A stretch of DNA of 64,000 nucleotides from Rhipidocladum racemiflorum (GCA_036346355.1 CM070576.1:51507712-51571711), one strand, 5' to 3'. Positions 21,594 through 35,211 are shown, counted from the stretch's first letter. Numbers and translations: made by a program. Notes: generated by a model not told the origin, from the sequence alone.

Positions 21594-24500
21594 GGCCCTA
21601 TTTGGTATGGTTGTAGCTTTTCTGAGAAGTAGCTTTCGACTGGCTGTGTGAGGGAGCCGCCCAGATCGTCCTCGAGTTGTTGGATGAACAGTCACTCCCA
21701 TCGGGTTTGGATCCTAGCAACGAATCACCGAAGGTGATCTCAGTGCTAATACCCAAGCCCAATAGAGACAACTCCAAGAACATCCTAACAATTCGACAAC
21801 CATCCCGGTATTCCCCCGGTATGTGACCCGAACTCGCCCAGGATCGCCCCGCATACCGGTTCCAACAGGATATCAACTCAATTTGCATAAAGGGGGCAAC
21901 GAACCCGAAACCTTCGAACCAACACGCAAGCGGAAAACAACGGCACAAAGACAAACCCGACAGCCACCAAACCAAGATCAAAAACAACGCCAAGACTCTA
22001 AACTAGGCAAGAACGGAAAAAGGACCAAGACTCCGAAAAACGGAAAATTTCGGCATGACCCACCTAGAACCTATGGACATCCACTCAGCAGACAAGAAAA
22101 CACAGTTGCAGTATATATATATATATTCAAAAGTAAAGCAACAACCACAACAGCCATACAATCACAAGTCGAGACAACCACCCACAGATTTGACATAGAC
22201 TTGAACAACGACTAGACATAAAGTAGAAGACTAACTACACAACAAAAGTGAACCAAATCGCAACACAAGCAAAATACGACTACTCCGGAAGTGTCCTGCC
22301 ACTGAACACTTCCGGGCGTGTGCGACATCGCGCTAAGCCTCTACTCGGTGCCCTTGGAGTCACCGAGAGGCGATGGGCAGAACTCACACCCGCCATCCTG
22401 GTCCTCACCGAAAACCACAAAGCGAAGCATGAGTACAAAAGGTACTCGCAAGTCTTACCCGGGGTCCATATATGACCGACTCCAAAGGATTATGCATTTA
22501 GTTGTAGCAAGGAGAAAGCTTAAGGTAAAAGTGCGGAAAAGCATTAACATTTGTAGTATAAATGCGACAATCGAACCAATTACAAGTTTAAAGCAGTTAT
22601 AGACCGCACTTACTTCTAGTGTGAAGTTGAAAGTACTACAATTAAAGTAGAGCAATACATAACCAATTTAAAGCTCAAGCCCAACGGCGAACCACAAGTT
22701 CAAGTTGTTTACTACGTGACTGTGCGATGAAAGAGCTTGCTCATATCCGAGAGCGCGGCAATTCGAATCGCTTAATTAACCCTGCAGGGAAGCATTGATC
22801 GCACGACACTTACCACAAGGGCCTAGTGTCAACCCCCTCCCAATCATACCCAATCGCCAAGGCCTCCTGTGGCCCGAAAACCTAGCACCCCCTCGAGCAG
22901 CCCCAAGCCCGGCTTGGCGCTCGAGAGTCGGCCTAAGCCTCGCCCTCAACCACGTCCAACCACAGGAAGTTACGGTCCATCGATTCCGTATGAGAGAAAG
23001 AGTGGCTTACCGTACCATAATCGGGCATGCGACCAACCGGGGTGTGCTCAATCAAAGGGCAACCATCGAATCGGTCCTTAATCGACTCAGACGGGGCTAC
23101 ACATTTGAGTCTCCATACTCAAATGAACCGACTCCCCGCCCGGTCCACAATTTATTAATTACGACTCATAACCATACCCATTCCAATCCATCATGTGTGA
23201 AGTGAAACAATTGTTAATAATCACAAGCGGGAGAACCATTCCCCACTTGGCCCAACCCAACATCTAAGCAAAACTAAGCGTAGACTCGTTATAATTACCC
23301 ATATTTTGGTTCGAAGGAGTGTTCTACAAATTTTAAGGAGTGTATGTGCAGCAATTAGGTTCTAACCCTGTTCCCACCATTCAACTCCTAATGCATACTT
23401 AATCGACTAAATAAGCAATTTAATTCTCTAAGATAAAATCATATAATGGGGTAAATATGCTTAGGTGCTTGCCTCGATGCTTCACGGAGCCTCGGTGACA
23501 ACCTGCTCACCGTGATCACCCTCGATCGCGGCCACGTCACCCTCCGCGTGAGCGTTCTCTACACGATATCAATGCACAGGGGATGAGATGCATGCCGTGC
23601 ATATGTGATGAAATGACAACCGAAGACAATATGCAAGCATTCGACAAACCAAAATGAAAACAAAATTACGAAATCCCACAATAACCGCCGAGCAATATTA
23701 TGAATGGCTCAACACTAAAAACGATCTAGAATAGAGCATAAGTAGTAAGGGCTGAACGGAAAGAACGGAAGCTAGGCCTACAATCTGAAATGCATGGATG
23801 GCATCTCGCATTCAATTTGCCGCGGATACGCCTAATGCATTAAAACATTCGGAACACATATACCTACCCAACTTGCATGATCAAACACACTAACGACAAT
23901 TCTTGGAGAACCCCCAACGCATCACAAATCCATTATTCCTAAATCATCCCATCACCACGCAACCATCGATTACCTATATGGCCCATAATCTCTAGAAGGA
24001 GCTCAACGAGACAACACATCCACAATAATAATTCACGCAAAATCCGAGCTTTCACGAGGATGCCCAAGCAACAACTACCTCCATGGGCATTTTAACAAAC
24101 ACCTAGCATACACACTGCAACAACCACCACCAAGCCCTTGCATGAGCACTCCCAAACAACCATCTCCCACATGGGCATTTCAACAAACACTTGCCATGCA
24201 CCACCTTGGAGCAAACCTCCCCAACACATCTAACCCTAGCCATGGCCATGGAGGTGGAGAGGAAGGGAGAGAGAGAGAGAGGAGGGGAGTCTTCTTCTTC
24301 TTTATCGAGGAGGGGGTCGCCACGGAGGAGGAGGTGGCGTGGCCGTGTCAGTGGGGAGGCGGGCGGCTGGTGGAGGGAGGAGGGGAGCCGAGGGGGGGGG
24401 AACGGCGGCGCCGCTGGTGGCTGGAGGGCGCAGGGGACGACGGTGGTGGGAGGAGGTGGCACTGGAGGGAGCAGGCCGGCCGCAGAGGGTGGCGTCAGAC

Positions 24501-25014
24501 CAGTGGGAGTGAGGAGGGGGTTTTCGGGCTGGGGAAAATGGGGAGGGGAGAGAGATGAGTGGGAGGGAGAGAGGAAGATAAGAAAATGGGGAAAAAGGGG
24601 GAGGGAAAAATACCTATTTACCCCCATGCCCAAACACATGATAAAATCTCAGGGCCATGACAGGCTGCATGGTTGAAGGGCTAACGGCTGAATGGATAGG
24701 TTGAAGAGGTTTGGTATTTGATAGCCTAGCTTTTAGGTGTGAGGGTGCGGGTAGGAAATAGGGGCGAGAGGGTGGGGTTTGGGAGTTTATACTTGATAGG
24801 AGGGTGTAATTTTCTTCAACTCTAGTGGTAAATTCAAAACCCTAACCCTAGAGACCATGGGAAGCTATCCCATACCAACTTTTAGCTTTTAGCTTCTCCT
24901 AGTATAAATGGGATGCTGAATTTTAGCTTCTGGTTGAGGAGAAGCCTATCGTTTGGGACAACTTTCGGCTTCCACAGGGGAGAAACCAAAGCTGAAACTG
25001 TCCCAAACAGGGCC
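21594..25014. mobile_element. small TIR element interrupted by about 3.2 kb of repetitive DNA
   Basis: The outer ends are GGCCCTATTTGGTATGGTTG at 21594 and, reversed from 25014, GGCCCTGTTTGGGACAGTTT. These form an inverted repeat typical of grass MITEs. Both ends are followed by TAGCTTTT-like sequence. Between about 21650 and 24870 lies unrelated non-coding DNA, so the MITE appears to have received a large insertion. A target duplication was not found. Confidence 0.5.
21650..24870. mobile_element. non-coding repetitive insertion, possibly LTR-derived
   Basis: About 3.2 kb without a conserved protein. The open frames at 21823-22215 and 22795-23205 are Lys/Pro/Arg-rich and match nothing I know. 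It resembles large non-coding LTR-type DNA of grasses in composition (CCCTGCAGGG patch near 22782, TA-repeat near 22115), but no paired LTRs or target duplication could be defined. 24240-24600 is a purine-rich GGAGGGG/GAGAGA stretch giving spurious ORFs on both strands. Confidence 0.4.
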
Positions 25015-25084
25015 TTTTGTGGGATGTTGAGCAAAACTCTATTAGGCTTTTTCACTTGGCGAATGACTAGAGAACGGTATACCA

Positions 25085-25330
25085 TTGCAATGATATAGCA
25101 ACAGGTTTCATACAGTTTCAGCAAGTTTCAATGGAATGTTTGAAGTGTTTCATGTTTTAGCGAGTTTCACGCATTTCTAGAAGATTTCAAACCAAAGTTT
25201 CAATGATTTTTAGATTTTGGAACTCAAGTTTCACCAAGTTTCAACCAATGAGTTACAAGTTTCAATAAGTTTCAACAAGTTTCAACCAAAAATTTCAATA
25301 GGTTTAAAATAAGTTTCAAGAAAGTTCACC
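25085..25330. repeat. degenerate tandem repeat of about 11 bp (CAAGTTTCAA)
   Basis: Roughly fifteen to twenty copies of a unit around AGTTTCAACAAGTTTCAA, with drift. No coding potential. Confidence 0.8.
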
Positions 25331-25900
25331 AAGCTATGATGGTACTACTATGCTGTCGAGGGTTGCTCCGACACCATCCACTGCTGACGCACCCTCATCT
25401 CCAGCCCTAGCCCCGACTATCGCCGCCATCATGGAGCCAATCGATGTCGTTCACCATCAAATCTGTGCTTGATCTCCATGCCAAGCCTGCATCTCTCTCT
25501 TTCTCTCCCAGCTCAGGCCTACGCTCCGCGCGTGCGTCGCCGCTCGATCCATGTGTTTCGACTTGTGCTTTCACCTCCCATCACCAAATCCAGAGCCAGA
25601 GGTGAAGCATCGCGTCGTTGCTTGCGCTAGATCTGAAACTATGGGTGAAGTAGGAGGGGGAGGACAGCTCCACAGTTGAATGAGAAGGTAGAGGGGCCCA
25701 TCATGCTCGTGTGAACTCGTGGTTGCCCCGCCACATGAGCCTACAACTACTCGCCGTGATGCTCTTTGATGGAGCTGGAGGAGGAGGTGGTGGGCCCAAC
25801 ACACTCACCAATCGCAATGGAAGACATGGTGGCAGTGGATTGCGTGGACCTCCTCACCCTCGACCATGACATGCTTAGGTTCTTGGCCTTCCGCGGCAGT
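25331..25900. other. unassigned GC-richer stretch
   Basis: Contains short open frames (such as 25571-25804, reverse) without known motifs. It continues beyond the hAT insertion at 26955-27110, so it was once one stretch. It may be a gene relic, but nothing identifies it. Confidence 0.4.
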
Positions 25901-26946
25901 TAGGGGTGAAAACAGATCAGATACGGTCGGATAATAGCTATATCATATTTGTTTTCATATTTTTTATCGGATGCAGATACGGATACGGATAGTCCGGATA
26001 CGAATACGGATAATGTCGAATACAGATATGGATCGAATACGAATCGAATTGGATACGGTTACGAATATTTATCAAAACATGATAACCCCTTATATTGTAC
26101 ATAAAAAATCAACGAAAACATACAACTAGTTGATTTTATCAAAATATTATTGAAAATTGAATAACTATAAACATTTTCATTCACTTAGACAATAGTTAGA
26201 TACCATGTCGCAAACAAAATTATGTAAAACTTAATTCATCACGCACATATGATTAGTTCATCATACATGTAGATCAAAACACAAAATGAAGGTGATCCTT
26301 ACTCAAAGATACAAATAGAAGAAAACATAGAACACATTAAAAGTTTGATAATACTTAACTATCATGTCTTTAGAAAACATATATAACACTTATATGTAAT
26401 GACCCAAGATTTGTATTCTTTATAAAATTATGTTTAAAATAATAAATTATTTATTTTATGAGTTTTTAGCTACTTATTTAAAATATTTCCTATTAAAAAC
26501 AATAATTTTTGAATTTTTTAGAAAAATTACAATCTGATAAAATATTAAAAATATTTTTTAAAAAATTATAGACTATGTCAAGAATTTTTTTCAAAAAAAT
26601 TCGTAGTTTTTGGAGCTACTCTCCCAATTTTAATAATTGAAACTTGATTTATGGATTAATTAAATTAGAAAACAATTTTAAAATTTATAAACCTTTTTGG
26701 GCCAAAAGAGTAGTTTGGCCCATCCCACATGTATATCCGGATATCCGACCCATCACTATCCGGATTATCCGAATCTGTATCCGTATCCGACGGATAGTGA
26801 GCTACCGAATCCGTATCCTTATCCGACAACAAAAATCTGTATCCGTATCTGATCCGATACTATCCGGCAAATATCCGATTCGACAGAATCCGTATTCAAA
26901 AATTATTTGAATCGGTCGAAAACTATCCGATCCGTTTTCATCCCTA
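25901..26946. mobile_element. non-autonomous hAT element with CGGATAC subterminal repeats
   Basis: Perfect 8 bp duplication GCGGCAGT at 25893-25900 and 26947-26954. Ends are TAGGGGTGAAAAC and the inverse GTTTTCATCCCTA. The subterminal 150-200 bp at both ends hold many copies of (G)GATACGGATA in opposite orientations, the kind of array that hAT transposases bind. The centre is AT-rich with no transposase. Length is 1046 bp. Confidence 0.92.
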
Positions 26947-27206
26947 GCGGCAGTATAGTGAAGGAAAGGTAGGTCACAACACTTGGGCAGCAACAACGCC
27001 CTGTCCTACTAGAGGATGTTTGATGAGGCGATGGTGGAGGTGGGTGCGTTGCTGATGCTCCGTGCTCCATCATTGCTCCATGCCGGGGGGGAGAGAAGTG
27101 GAAGATAGTTCGGTTATGGGTAAGATTTCTATTACTAAGAGATATATAAAGTCATATAATGTGGATAAAGATCGCTCATGGGGTGGTGGTGAGTGCTGAA
27201 ATTTAA

Positions 27207-27410
27207 GGGAGAAACTAGCAGCCGGACGTCTGATTTTTTTTCGGATGCTGCGCAACATTTTTTTGAACGTATCAAACATTTTTTTAATGTTTGTCGAAGA
27301 AAAATGTTTCAGTGCATATAAAAAATGTTTCACAATGTAGGAAAAAATATTTCACGCGTAGAAAAAAATGTTGCAAAAAAATCAGACGCCTGATCCCTAG
27401 CAATTCCCGG
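27207..27410. mobile_element. MITE-like inverted repeat element
   Basis: The left GGGAGAAACTAGCAGCC...GTCTGATTTTTTT and right ...AAAAAAATCAGACGCCTGATCCCTAGCAATTCCC form an imperfect inverted repeat of about 35 bp. The interior is made of A/T runs around ATGTTTCA. No target duplication was seen. Confidence 0.55.
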
Positions 27411-27689
27411 GTGATTTGCTGTACCGTTGGTTTGGTAGCCAACTATATAGTGTTTTATAGTTACTAGTAAGATTTGCGCGCTCCGTCGCGCCGTGCGAAA
27501 TTTGATCTAAGTTTTTTTCCTGGAAAAAGGCAGAAAGATCTAAGCTTTTTTTGTTCGTTTGGTTTTTTTTAGGGAAAAACACGTTAGATAGGAACCATCG
27601 ACGAACCTGTGTAACAACGGGCATTCTTGCAAAAACATGAATAATATATGTTTCAAAAAATATTATATTTCGAGCTGCCAAAAAAATTA

Positions 27690-28130
27690 TAAACGCTGAG
27701 CTTAACACCCTATGCGTTCACTGGGTAATAATACATGTTTTGAAAAATATTAGAGATCGAGTGCAAAAAAAAATTTAGATACCGAGTTTAACACCCTATG
27801 CGTTCACCGGGTAATAATACATATTTTGGAAAATATTAGAGATCGTTCCGGAAAATATTAGATTTCGAGTTGCCAAAAAAATTATAGACGCCGAGTGTAA
27901 CACCATATGCATTCACCGGGTAATAATACATGTTTTGAAAAATATAAGAGTTCGAGTTGCAAAAAAAATTATAGATGCCGAGTTTAACACACTATGCGTT
28001 AACCGGGTAATACATGCTCCAAAAAATATCAGAGATGCCAACCTTCTTTTATCTAGTTTAACATTCTACGCGTTCGCCAAGTAATAACACATGTTTCGAA
28101 AATATTAGAGATCGAGCTGGGGAAAAAAAG
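27690..28130. repeat. tandem repeat, about 75-108 bp unit, five copies
   Basis: The unit begins (T/C)TTAACACCCTATGCGTTCACCGGGTAATAATACATG and ends ATAGATGCCGAG. Copies start near 27697, 27784, 27892, 27980 and 28058, of unequal length through internal insertion and loss. Confidence 0.85.
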
Positions 28131-28541
28131 TCTAGAATCAGAGATCGAGCTGGGGAAAAAGTCTAGAGATAGAGCTGCACACAAATTTCTGCTTACAAAA
28201 ATATTTCTTCCACGAAAAACAGAGAAATGACCTAGACGTAAGGGACAGGGACCTGCTTGTTACATTTTTGGACCTGTTCGCTATGCCGAATAATTAGAAA
28301 AGGGCTCGTTCGAGATTTGTATTTAGCGGGGGGATTTTCCGTAAAGTAACGAACCAGGGACCCGAACGCAATTTAGAAACGCATTTCTTCCCCTCACAAA
28401 AAAGCGTGTAGGATCTATCTGTAATTTACAGTGACCTATATGTAATTTGAAGAAAGAGAAGGGTATTTTCGCAATTTAGCATGGGGTGACACGTGGAGAC
28501 CTTGATCCTCCAATGTTAGGCCTCATAGGGGTGTTGATATT

Positions 28542-28758
28542 TGTTAGGAAACCGGATTCGTATCCGATATGGACTCTTCCTTATCTCTAAGCAGAACCGC
28601 TATATATAGGAGGCAGGGGGTCACCCCATTGTACACAAGCATCTGATACACAAAGCAGGCCTGCTCCTCCTCATATTGTGTCTCTCTCTCTCTCTGCTTC
28701 TCCGGCTTTAGATCTATTAGGCAACCCCGACTATTCTGGATAGCGAGGTTGTCTAACA
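28542..28758 (+). mobile_element. copia 5' LTR
   Basis: TGTTAGGAAACC to GTTGTCTAACA, 217 bp, with TATATATAGGAGGC promoter box and a CT repeat downstream. The internal side continues CGTTATCGACGAAGCTC. Confidence 0.9.
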
Positions 28759-28979
28759 CGTTATCGACGAAGCTCACCGAGAAAGATTGAAAGGTGAGAA
28801 ACGGGAGATTGAATCTAATCGCTGCTTGTAATTTGTACCTAATCAGCACATGCGGTGACGTGGCAACGGTTACGAGCATACAATGATTTCCTGATTGTAG
28901 CACGGTTAAGCTGATTGCTACAAGACGTAATTAGCAAATCGGCCATGAAACCGACGACACCGCTCGGCCGCGAGTACGT

Positions 28980-29835
28980 TGAAACACCGGCGATCACTCC
29001 GCTAGCAGCGATCGGCCACCTGGCCTCCGGCTAACTGCCGACCAAGAATGCGGTCGGCCAGCCAAACGCTGGCGCCGGTTTTTCATCTTCCACATCGACG
29101 GGCTCAAGGCCCTGGTCAGTCGTCGCTCGCATCTAGGCGCCCGCCGACTACCTCGGTTCGGATCGGTAAGTCAAAGTCATGGACTAGAAGTCGAGAGGAA
29201 ACCGGATTCAATCCCAGAAGAAGGCAATGAGGAAGCCGAGGATTGAACCGAACATGAGTGCACACCGCTTGCCGACCATAGCTGCCGGCTGCCGCAGCCC
29301 TCGCCGCTAAGGCTTCTCATGGATCGCCGACGCTTGCACTGCTCGCGCAAGCTCGCCGGCACAGTAGCTTTCGGCTTAATCGCCGCAAATCGACGGCTTC
29401 GACGGCCGGAGCTCGACTGCCAGCCTGTATAGTGCTCAGCCGGTGGCCGTCGACACGCCGCTTCAGGTGGCCTTCCCGCCGCCTTGCCGCCAAGCCCGCA
29501 GCCTCGCCACGAGGCCTGGACGAACCATCGCGAGGCTCGGCCGCGCCGTTGAAGCTCCATCGCGTCAGCCGTGTCCCAATTCGCACCGCGAGCGTGATTA
29601 AAGTCGCGCGACGCAGCAAGAGTCGATGTCCAAGATCGCCCCGGCTGGCCCCGGGCCTGGCCCGGCCCCAAATTTCAGGCCGCCCCGGCTCGCAGATCGA
29701 AGTCTACGTGGAAGCCACGCCCGGCCTACTGTCAAGTACGGTGGTTCTTCCCTGTTCTTGATTGGACTAGAAGTAGAAGTCCATTTGGACTTGAAGACCA
29801 ACGCAATACAATTTGGCAGAGAAACGTGATGGGGC
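28980..29835 (+). other. GC-rich segment in the copia leader with no counterpart in the sister copy
   Basis: About 850 bp at distinctly higher GC than the rest of the element. Open frames of 60-164 aa lie on both strands, none recognised. The sister element at 107-4052 has instead about 500 bp of GCTTCGTGCC-rich repeats in the same place. It could be captured host DNA or simply a diverged leader. Confidence 0.45.
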
Positions 29836-31408
29836 ACGGGGGCAAAGGGGGAAATTACCCCTTTGCCCCCCTAAACATTAATTCGTTTTTCCTTTTATCT
29901 TTCTGAAAATTGATAAAATAAAAGGGGAAAATTGGTTAAAAATTCCAGAAAATCCTGAAATTGCTAGAAAAGTATGAAAAATAGCTAGAAAATTCCAGAA
30001 ATTATTTTTGAATCTGGTTTTTAATTTTTTAGCATTATCTTGCAGCATTTATGAATACTTTATGAATTTTTGCATGTATTTTTGCAATAATTGCCCTGTT
30101 TAGATTGTCGAAAATCCTGAGAATTTATTTTCCGAATTTATGAATTTATGAATTAGTCATGTTGATATTTGCTAAAATTAAAATTTCCTGTTGTAAAGTA
30201 ATTCTGAAAATTGCTTGGAAATTAGCAGAAATTATGAAAAGTGTTAGGAAAATTCCAGAATTTCTCATACAACAGTTTATGAGAACATGAGTGGTTGGGA
30301 TTTGATTTTGGTAATGAATAAACAGATATTAGACAATTGGTGTCTAGGAAAACACACATGAGGCTTGGTTCTTTAATTGGCACGGAAGGGAAGTGCTCCT
30401 CCTCATGTGAGCCCTAGGGGCAAAGGTTGACTGCCAAGAGTCAAATTGACAGAGATATTCATTAATTGCTTTCGTTCCTACCAACAAGAATTATATAAGT
30501 TGTAATTAGACTTATGCCATGTTTAATTCATGTTGCAATTTATTTTCACGTTATCAAGTGATAGTCTGGAAAATTGTCAGATAATTAACGTAAAATTGCC
30601 AAATACTAAGAAAATTCGGAAATTTAGAGAATTTATTTCGCATTTATGAATTTATGAATTGTGCAATTATTGTTTATTCTGAATTTATGAATTGTGCAAT
30701 TATTGTTCCGTTTCATGCATTGTATTTATTGCTTTAATATAATTTATTATGAAATTCAAACACGCCAGACGAAGTGGCCACCGTCAGCGCTAATGGCGCG
30801 ATGGAAACTGAATGCACCACGCATGAAGCCGCTAGCGTTAAAATCGTCGACGGCCGATCGTGGCATATGAATCGATCGCTTGCACGCCGATCACCTACAT
30901 GCACGAGTTGTATTTCCGAATATTTATGAACTGTTGTATATATGAATTTTGGCAGCTTATGAATACCGTATTGATGAATCTGTGATTTATGAATCTCGCG
31001 ACTTATGAATTTTGCATTTATCTTTGTATATATGAATCTTGATATTATTGCTTTCTTTTAGTTTCTTTGAAACTCATGAGAATTCAATTATGCATTTTAT
31101 TGAATCTAGCGACCATTTCCTATTAGATTGCACGTAGTAACCTAATGGAAGAACCTTATGAATGTGCAAAGGTGTGCATTATCTAACGTGAGTTTTTGAA
31201 GAATTGATATGAATTGGTCGAATTATCTCACATAGACATCGATTGCATAATGAATAGTAAGCTCTCAAGAGCATACTTTTTCTCATGAATAGAATTGCAA
31301 TTTATTCTTTATTCCAAAGATTCTTTCTTTACAAGCATTTTTTTAATTACTTAGCCACTTTATGATTAGAATTATTTTTCTTTTCATCTAGAAATCGTAG
31401 CTTACCTA

Positions 31409-34400
31409 ATGGAGGAAATATGCATTGTTGATAGTGGCACAACAAATACCATCTTAAGAGAGTCAAATACTCAGGCGATCACGAAGAACGCTGGAAGGAT
31501 TACGACTATCGCAGAAGCGACACGCGATATAATAGGCTGGGAAGAGCCACAATTATATTGCCAATGGGTACAACTTTGGTAATTGAAGAAGCCCTCTTGT
31601 ACTCGAATCAACCCGCACTCTCTTAAGTTTCAAAGATATCGCGCCAATGGGTTTCCACGAGAAAACCAATGAAGAAAATGGCAAAGAACACTTGTGCATT
31701 GTGAAGCACGCGGAATATGGAAAGATGGTACTAGAAAAATGTCCTCATATGAATCGGGTTGTACTACACTTAAAATCAATGCACACGCAAAGGTATACTT
31801 CTTGAAGACTGTCTTTAGAAGCTCAGAATTATTTTCTTTATGGCATTGTAGATTAGGTCATCACTGGTCTTAGATTGATGAGAAATATAGTTAACAACTC
31901 AAGGTCATGGCATTAATGTTAAAAATTTCCCGAATCATGAAGATTTTGTGTGCCATGCATGTGCCACCGGAAATTAATAACTAGACCTCTCTATGAAAGT
32001 GCAACATGAAATCCCGCATTCCCGAACGCATTCAAGGATATTTGCGGTCCGATTCAGCCCTTGTCGTATTCGATACTTTATGGTGCTCATTGATGCTTCC
32101 TCTAAATGGTCGCATACATGTTTGTCAACAAGGAATCATGCATTCACAAAGTTGATCTCGCAGATCATCGAATTAAGAATGCTTTTTCCCTCGATCATCG
32201 CGTGAAGTCCATTCGATTGGACAATACCTGGCGAATTTACTTCCAAGGCATTTGATGATTATTGTACAAGAACGGGAATAATCGCTGAGCACTCACGTAC
32301 ACGCACGTCCATACGCAAAATGGGCTAGTCAAGCACTAATAAAGATGATTAAGTTCATTGCCGCATCGCTCTGCAGAGTTGTAACTTGCCCAACACTTGT
32401 TGGGGACACTTTGACTCTGCACGCGACAAAGACTCATCAATTATAGACCATCGGCCTACAACATCCATTCACCAATGCAATTAGTGCAAGGGGTCATCCC
32501 GAAGATTTCCCATCTTAGAAAATTTGGTTGTATGGTATATGTACCTATACCACCCCCACAATGACCGCAATGGGCCCTCTCCGCAAGTCCGGGATATACG
32601 TTGGTTATGAGAGTGCATCCATAATCGTGTATTTGGAACCCATGATCGAGACTTACACACACCGATTCGTTGATTGCATCTTTGACGAGGACCATTTCCC
32701 GTCATTAGGGGAGAGAATCAACCATTGGATGAAAATGCCAGGAAATAGTATGGCATTCCATCGATCCCTGCGCATGACCCTCGCACTAATGAAGCAAATC
32801 AAGAAGTCCAGGAAGATAATTGATTTGTGAATTTAGCAAATGAATCGCTCGATCATTTTTGTGATCTCAAGAGCGTGGTTAAGTCGCATGTACCAGCAAG
32901 AAATGCACCAGAGAGGGTGGAAATACCAAAGAAAGCAGGTATCCTCATCCTGTTGAGAGGCCTCAAAGAAAAGAAACAGGAGATCCGCTTCTCAAACCCA
33001 AAGTACCGAGACGCTGGGAAAATCAAGCAGAGGACTTACCACACCAATCACAAAAAGTGCCCCAAAGCAAGAAGGGGAGCCGCTTGAGACTGCATCGAAA
33101 GAAGCCTGTGGAAAAGGCAATTCCAGATCTGAACCTTCCATTGGAAGAAGCCTGAAATAATGTGTGCGCACACATTGGCGGAGAAAAACTAAAGGAACTT
33201 GCTCCTAGAATGGGAAATAGCAATGAAGAGCAAGTAGAAGTGCACTAAGCACCCCATGATGAAATGGCCATAAACTTTGTAATAACGGAGAATCAATGAA
33301 TAGAGCAATGCCCAATGTCGATGCATACTTTGCAAAGAAGATTGCCACGATCATTAATCATGATCCTGAGCCCGTGATCTCTCGCAGAGTGCAAGAAAAG
33401 GCTTCGATTAGGAAGATTGGAAGAAGGCAATCACCACAGAGTTAGTCTCTCAACAAAAGAGAGGTGTTTGGGCCTCGTGTCGCGACGCCCCCCATATAAA
33501 CCCCAGTAGGTCACAAATGGGTTTTTGTTCTAAAGAGAAACGAAAACAATGAAGTTGTAAGGTACAAGGCAAGGCTTATCGCTCAAGGTTTCACTCAACG
33601 TCCTGGGGTTGATTATGAAGAAACCTATTCTCCGGTCCATGGGCGGAATTACCTTTAGATACTTGATCTCAATGGTGAAGCCAACTTGAAGTTAAAAATG
33701 AAGCTAATGGATGTTGTCACAAAGATATTTGTATGGAAACTTGGATTCGAGATTTATATGAAAGTACCAGGAAGGTATCCTATCCCGAACCAAGACAGAG
33801 CAAGTAAAAACCTATACGAGGTGAAAGTGAAGAAATCACCTGTATGGGCTAAAACGATAGCCAGAAGAATGTGGTACAATCGTTTTGAGTGACTTTCTCT
33901 CGCAAGAAAAAGGCTACACGCAATGAAAGATTGTCCATGTGTATTTATACAACGATCCACTAATGGATTTTGTATAATCTCCGTCTATGTAGATGACTTG
34001 AACATCATTGGGACGGATGAGGAAATTGAAGAAGCATGCACATACTCTGAAGTCTTGGGTAAAACCAAGTTCGTTTAGGCTTGCGGCTTGAACATGTCCA
34101 AGGCGGAATCTTGGTACACCAAGCATCCTACACGCAAAGTGTTGGAGAGATTTGGCTTTGAAAAGGCATACCCCGCAAAGACCCCAATGGGAAGGTCACT
34201 CCAAGCAAACCTAGACCCGTCTGACAGCCTAAAGAAGAGGAGGAAGTCCCGGAGCGGAATTCCCATACTTGAGTGCAATTGGAGCGCTCATGTACCCAGT
34301 GAATAGCACTAGGCCTGGGACATTGCGTCGCCGTGAATTTGCTTGATGCAGTCGAAGAACCCACCAAAAGGCATTGGAAAGGGGTGAAGGACATCTTCCG

Positions 34401-34895
34401 TTACCTTCATGAAGCAAGACCTCGGCTTGTTTTACGTAAGAAACAATGAATTGAATTTAGTTACCGATGTACAATTATCGGACCTGATCATCGCAAGTCA
34501 CAATCGGTAATGCGTTTTCCTTTGGTGAACAAAGAATTTCTTGGAAGTCGCTCTAAGCGGACTCTTGTCTCGACGCCGACTAACCACTCGTAAATCATTG
34601 CATTGACAGGCGATAGCCTCTCGAATGTGCATGGCTTGAAGAATGGTTCACCACATCCGTAAGTCATGGTCCGAACATGGAACAAACCCCCACTATTATC
34701 TATGAAGATAATGCAATTGTGTTGCACACAAGTACAAATGGGATATGTGAAGAGTAACCTTACAAAGCATATCAACCCCAAGTTCTTTTATGCTCATGAA
34801 ATGCATAAGATGAACGAGATAAAGATATCGTGATACTAAGTCGTGGTGAAAATCTCGCAGATTTATTCACTAAGTCACTCGACATCTTCCTTTGA
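31409..34895 (+). pseudogene. copia polyprotein pseudogene (PR-INT-RT-RNaseH)
   Basis: Protease: CIVDSGTTNTILR with intact D-S-G at 31430-31438. Integrase: FMVLIDASSKWSHTC near 32080 and the SIRLDN region near 32215. Reverse transcriptase: PGVDYEETYSPV near 33605 and the catalytic box YVDD at 33986-33997. RNase H: IYEDNA near 34697 and the terminal TKSL segment near 34873. Frameshifts and stops occur between nearly all of these blocks. The order and motifs define Ty1/copia. The product would have replicated the element through an RNA intermediate in cytoplasmic particles. Confidence 0.9.
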
Positions 34896-35211
34896 AAGAT
34901 GTATTAGATAGAGGAATCGGGATGATGAGGCTTAGAGAAGTGCAGATTTCAGGGGAGATTTTTCATATTTACATAAATCTCAAACATGAAGTTTGAGTAC
35001 CCAACGTAATCTTGAAGATTAACATTGAAGTTTGGGTGGATTGTACTCTTTTCCTTAAAGTAAGTTTTTCATTGAAGTTTTCTTACATAAGGTTTTGATG
35101 AGAATAATCGGCAAACAAGAAGCGTGCTATGTACTCTTTCTCCAATTATTTTTCCCACCGGGTTTTTATGGAGTTTTAATGAGGCATATGCATCTCGCAG
35201 TTGAAGAGTCC

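Larger units (their letters stand above)
26955..28541. other. intergenic with small repeats
   Basis: Holds the two repeats listed separately (27207-27410 and about 27690-28130). The remaining DNA has no supported gene. Just before the copia insertion the host sequence reads GGGTGTTGATATT. Confidence 0.5.

Noticed and set aside
24103..24639. 178 aa reverse Pro/Ser-rich ORF and 161 aa forward Gly/Arg-rich ORF
   Set aside because: Both are explained by a purine-rich low-complexity tract; no domain.
24838..24854. CCCTAACCCTAG as an interstitial telomere repeat
   Set aside because: Only about two units; too short to mean anything.
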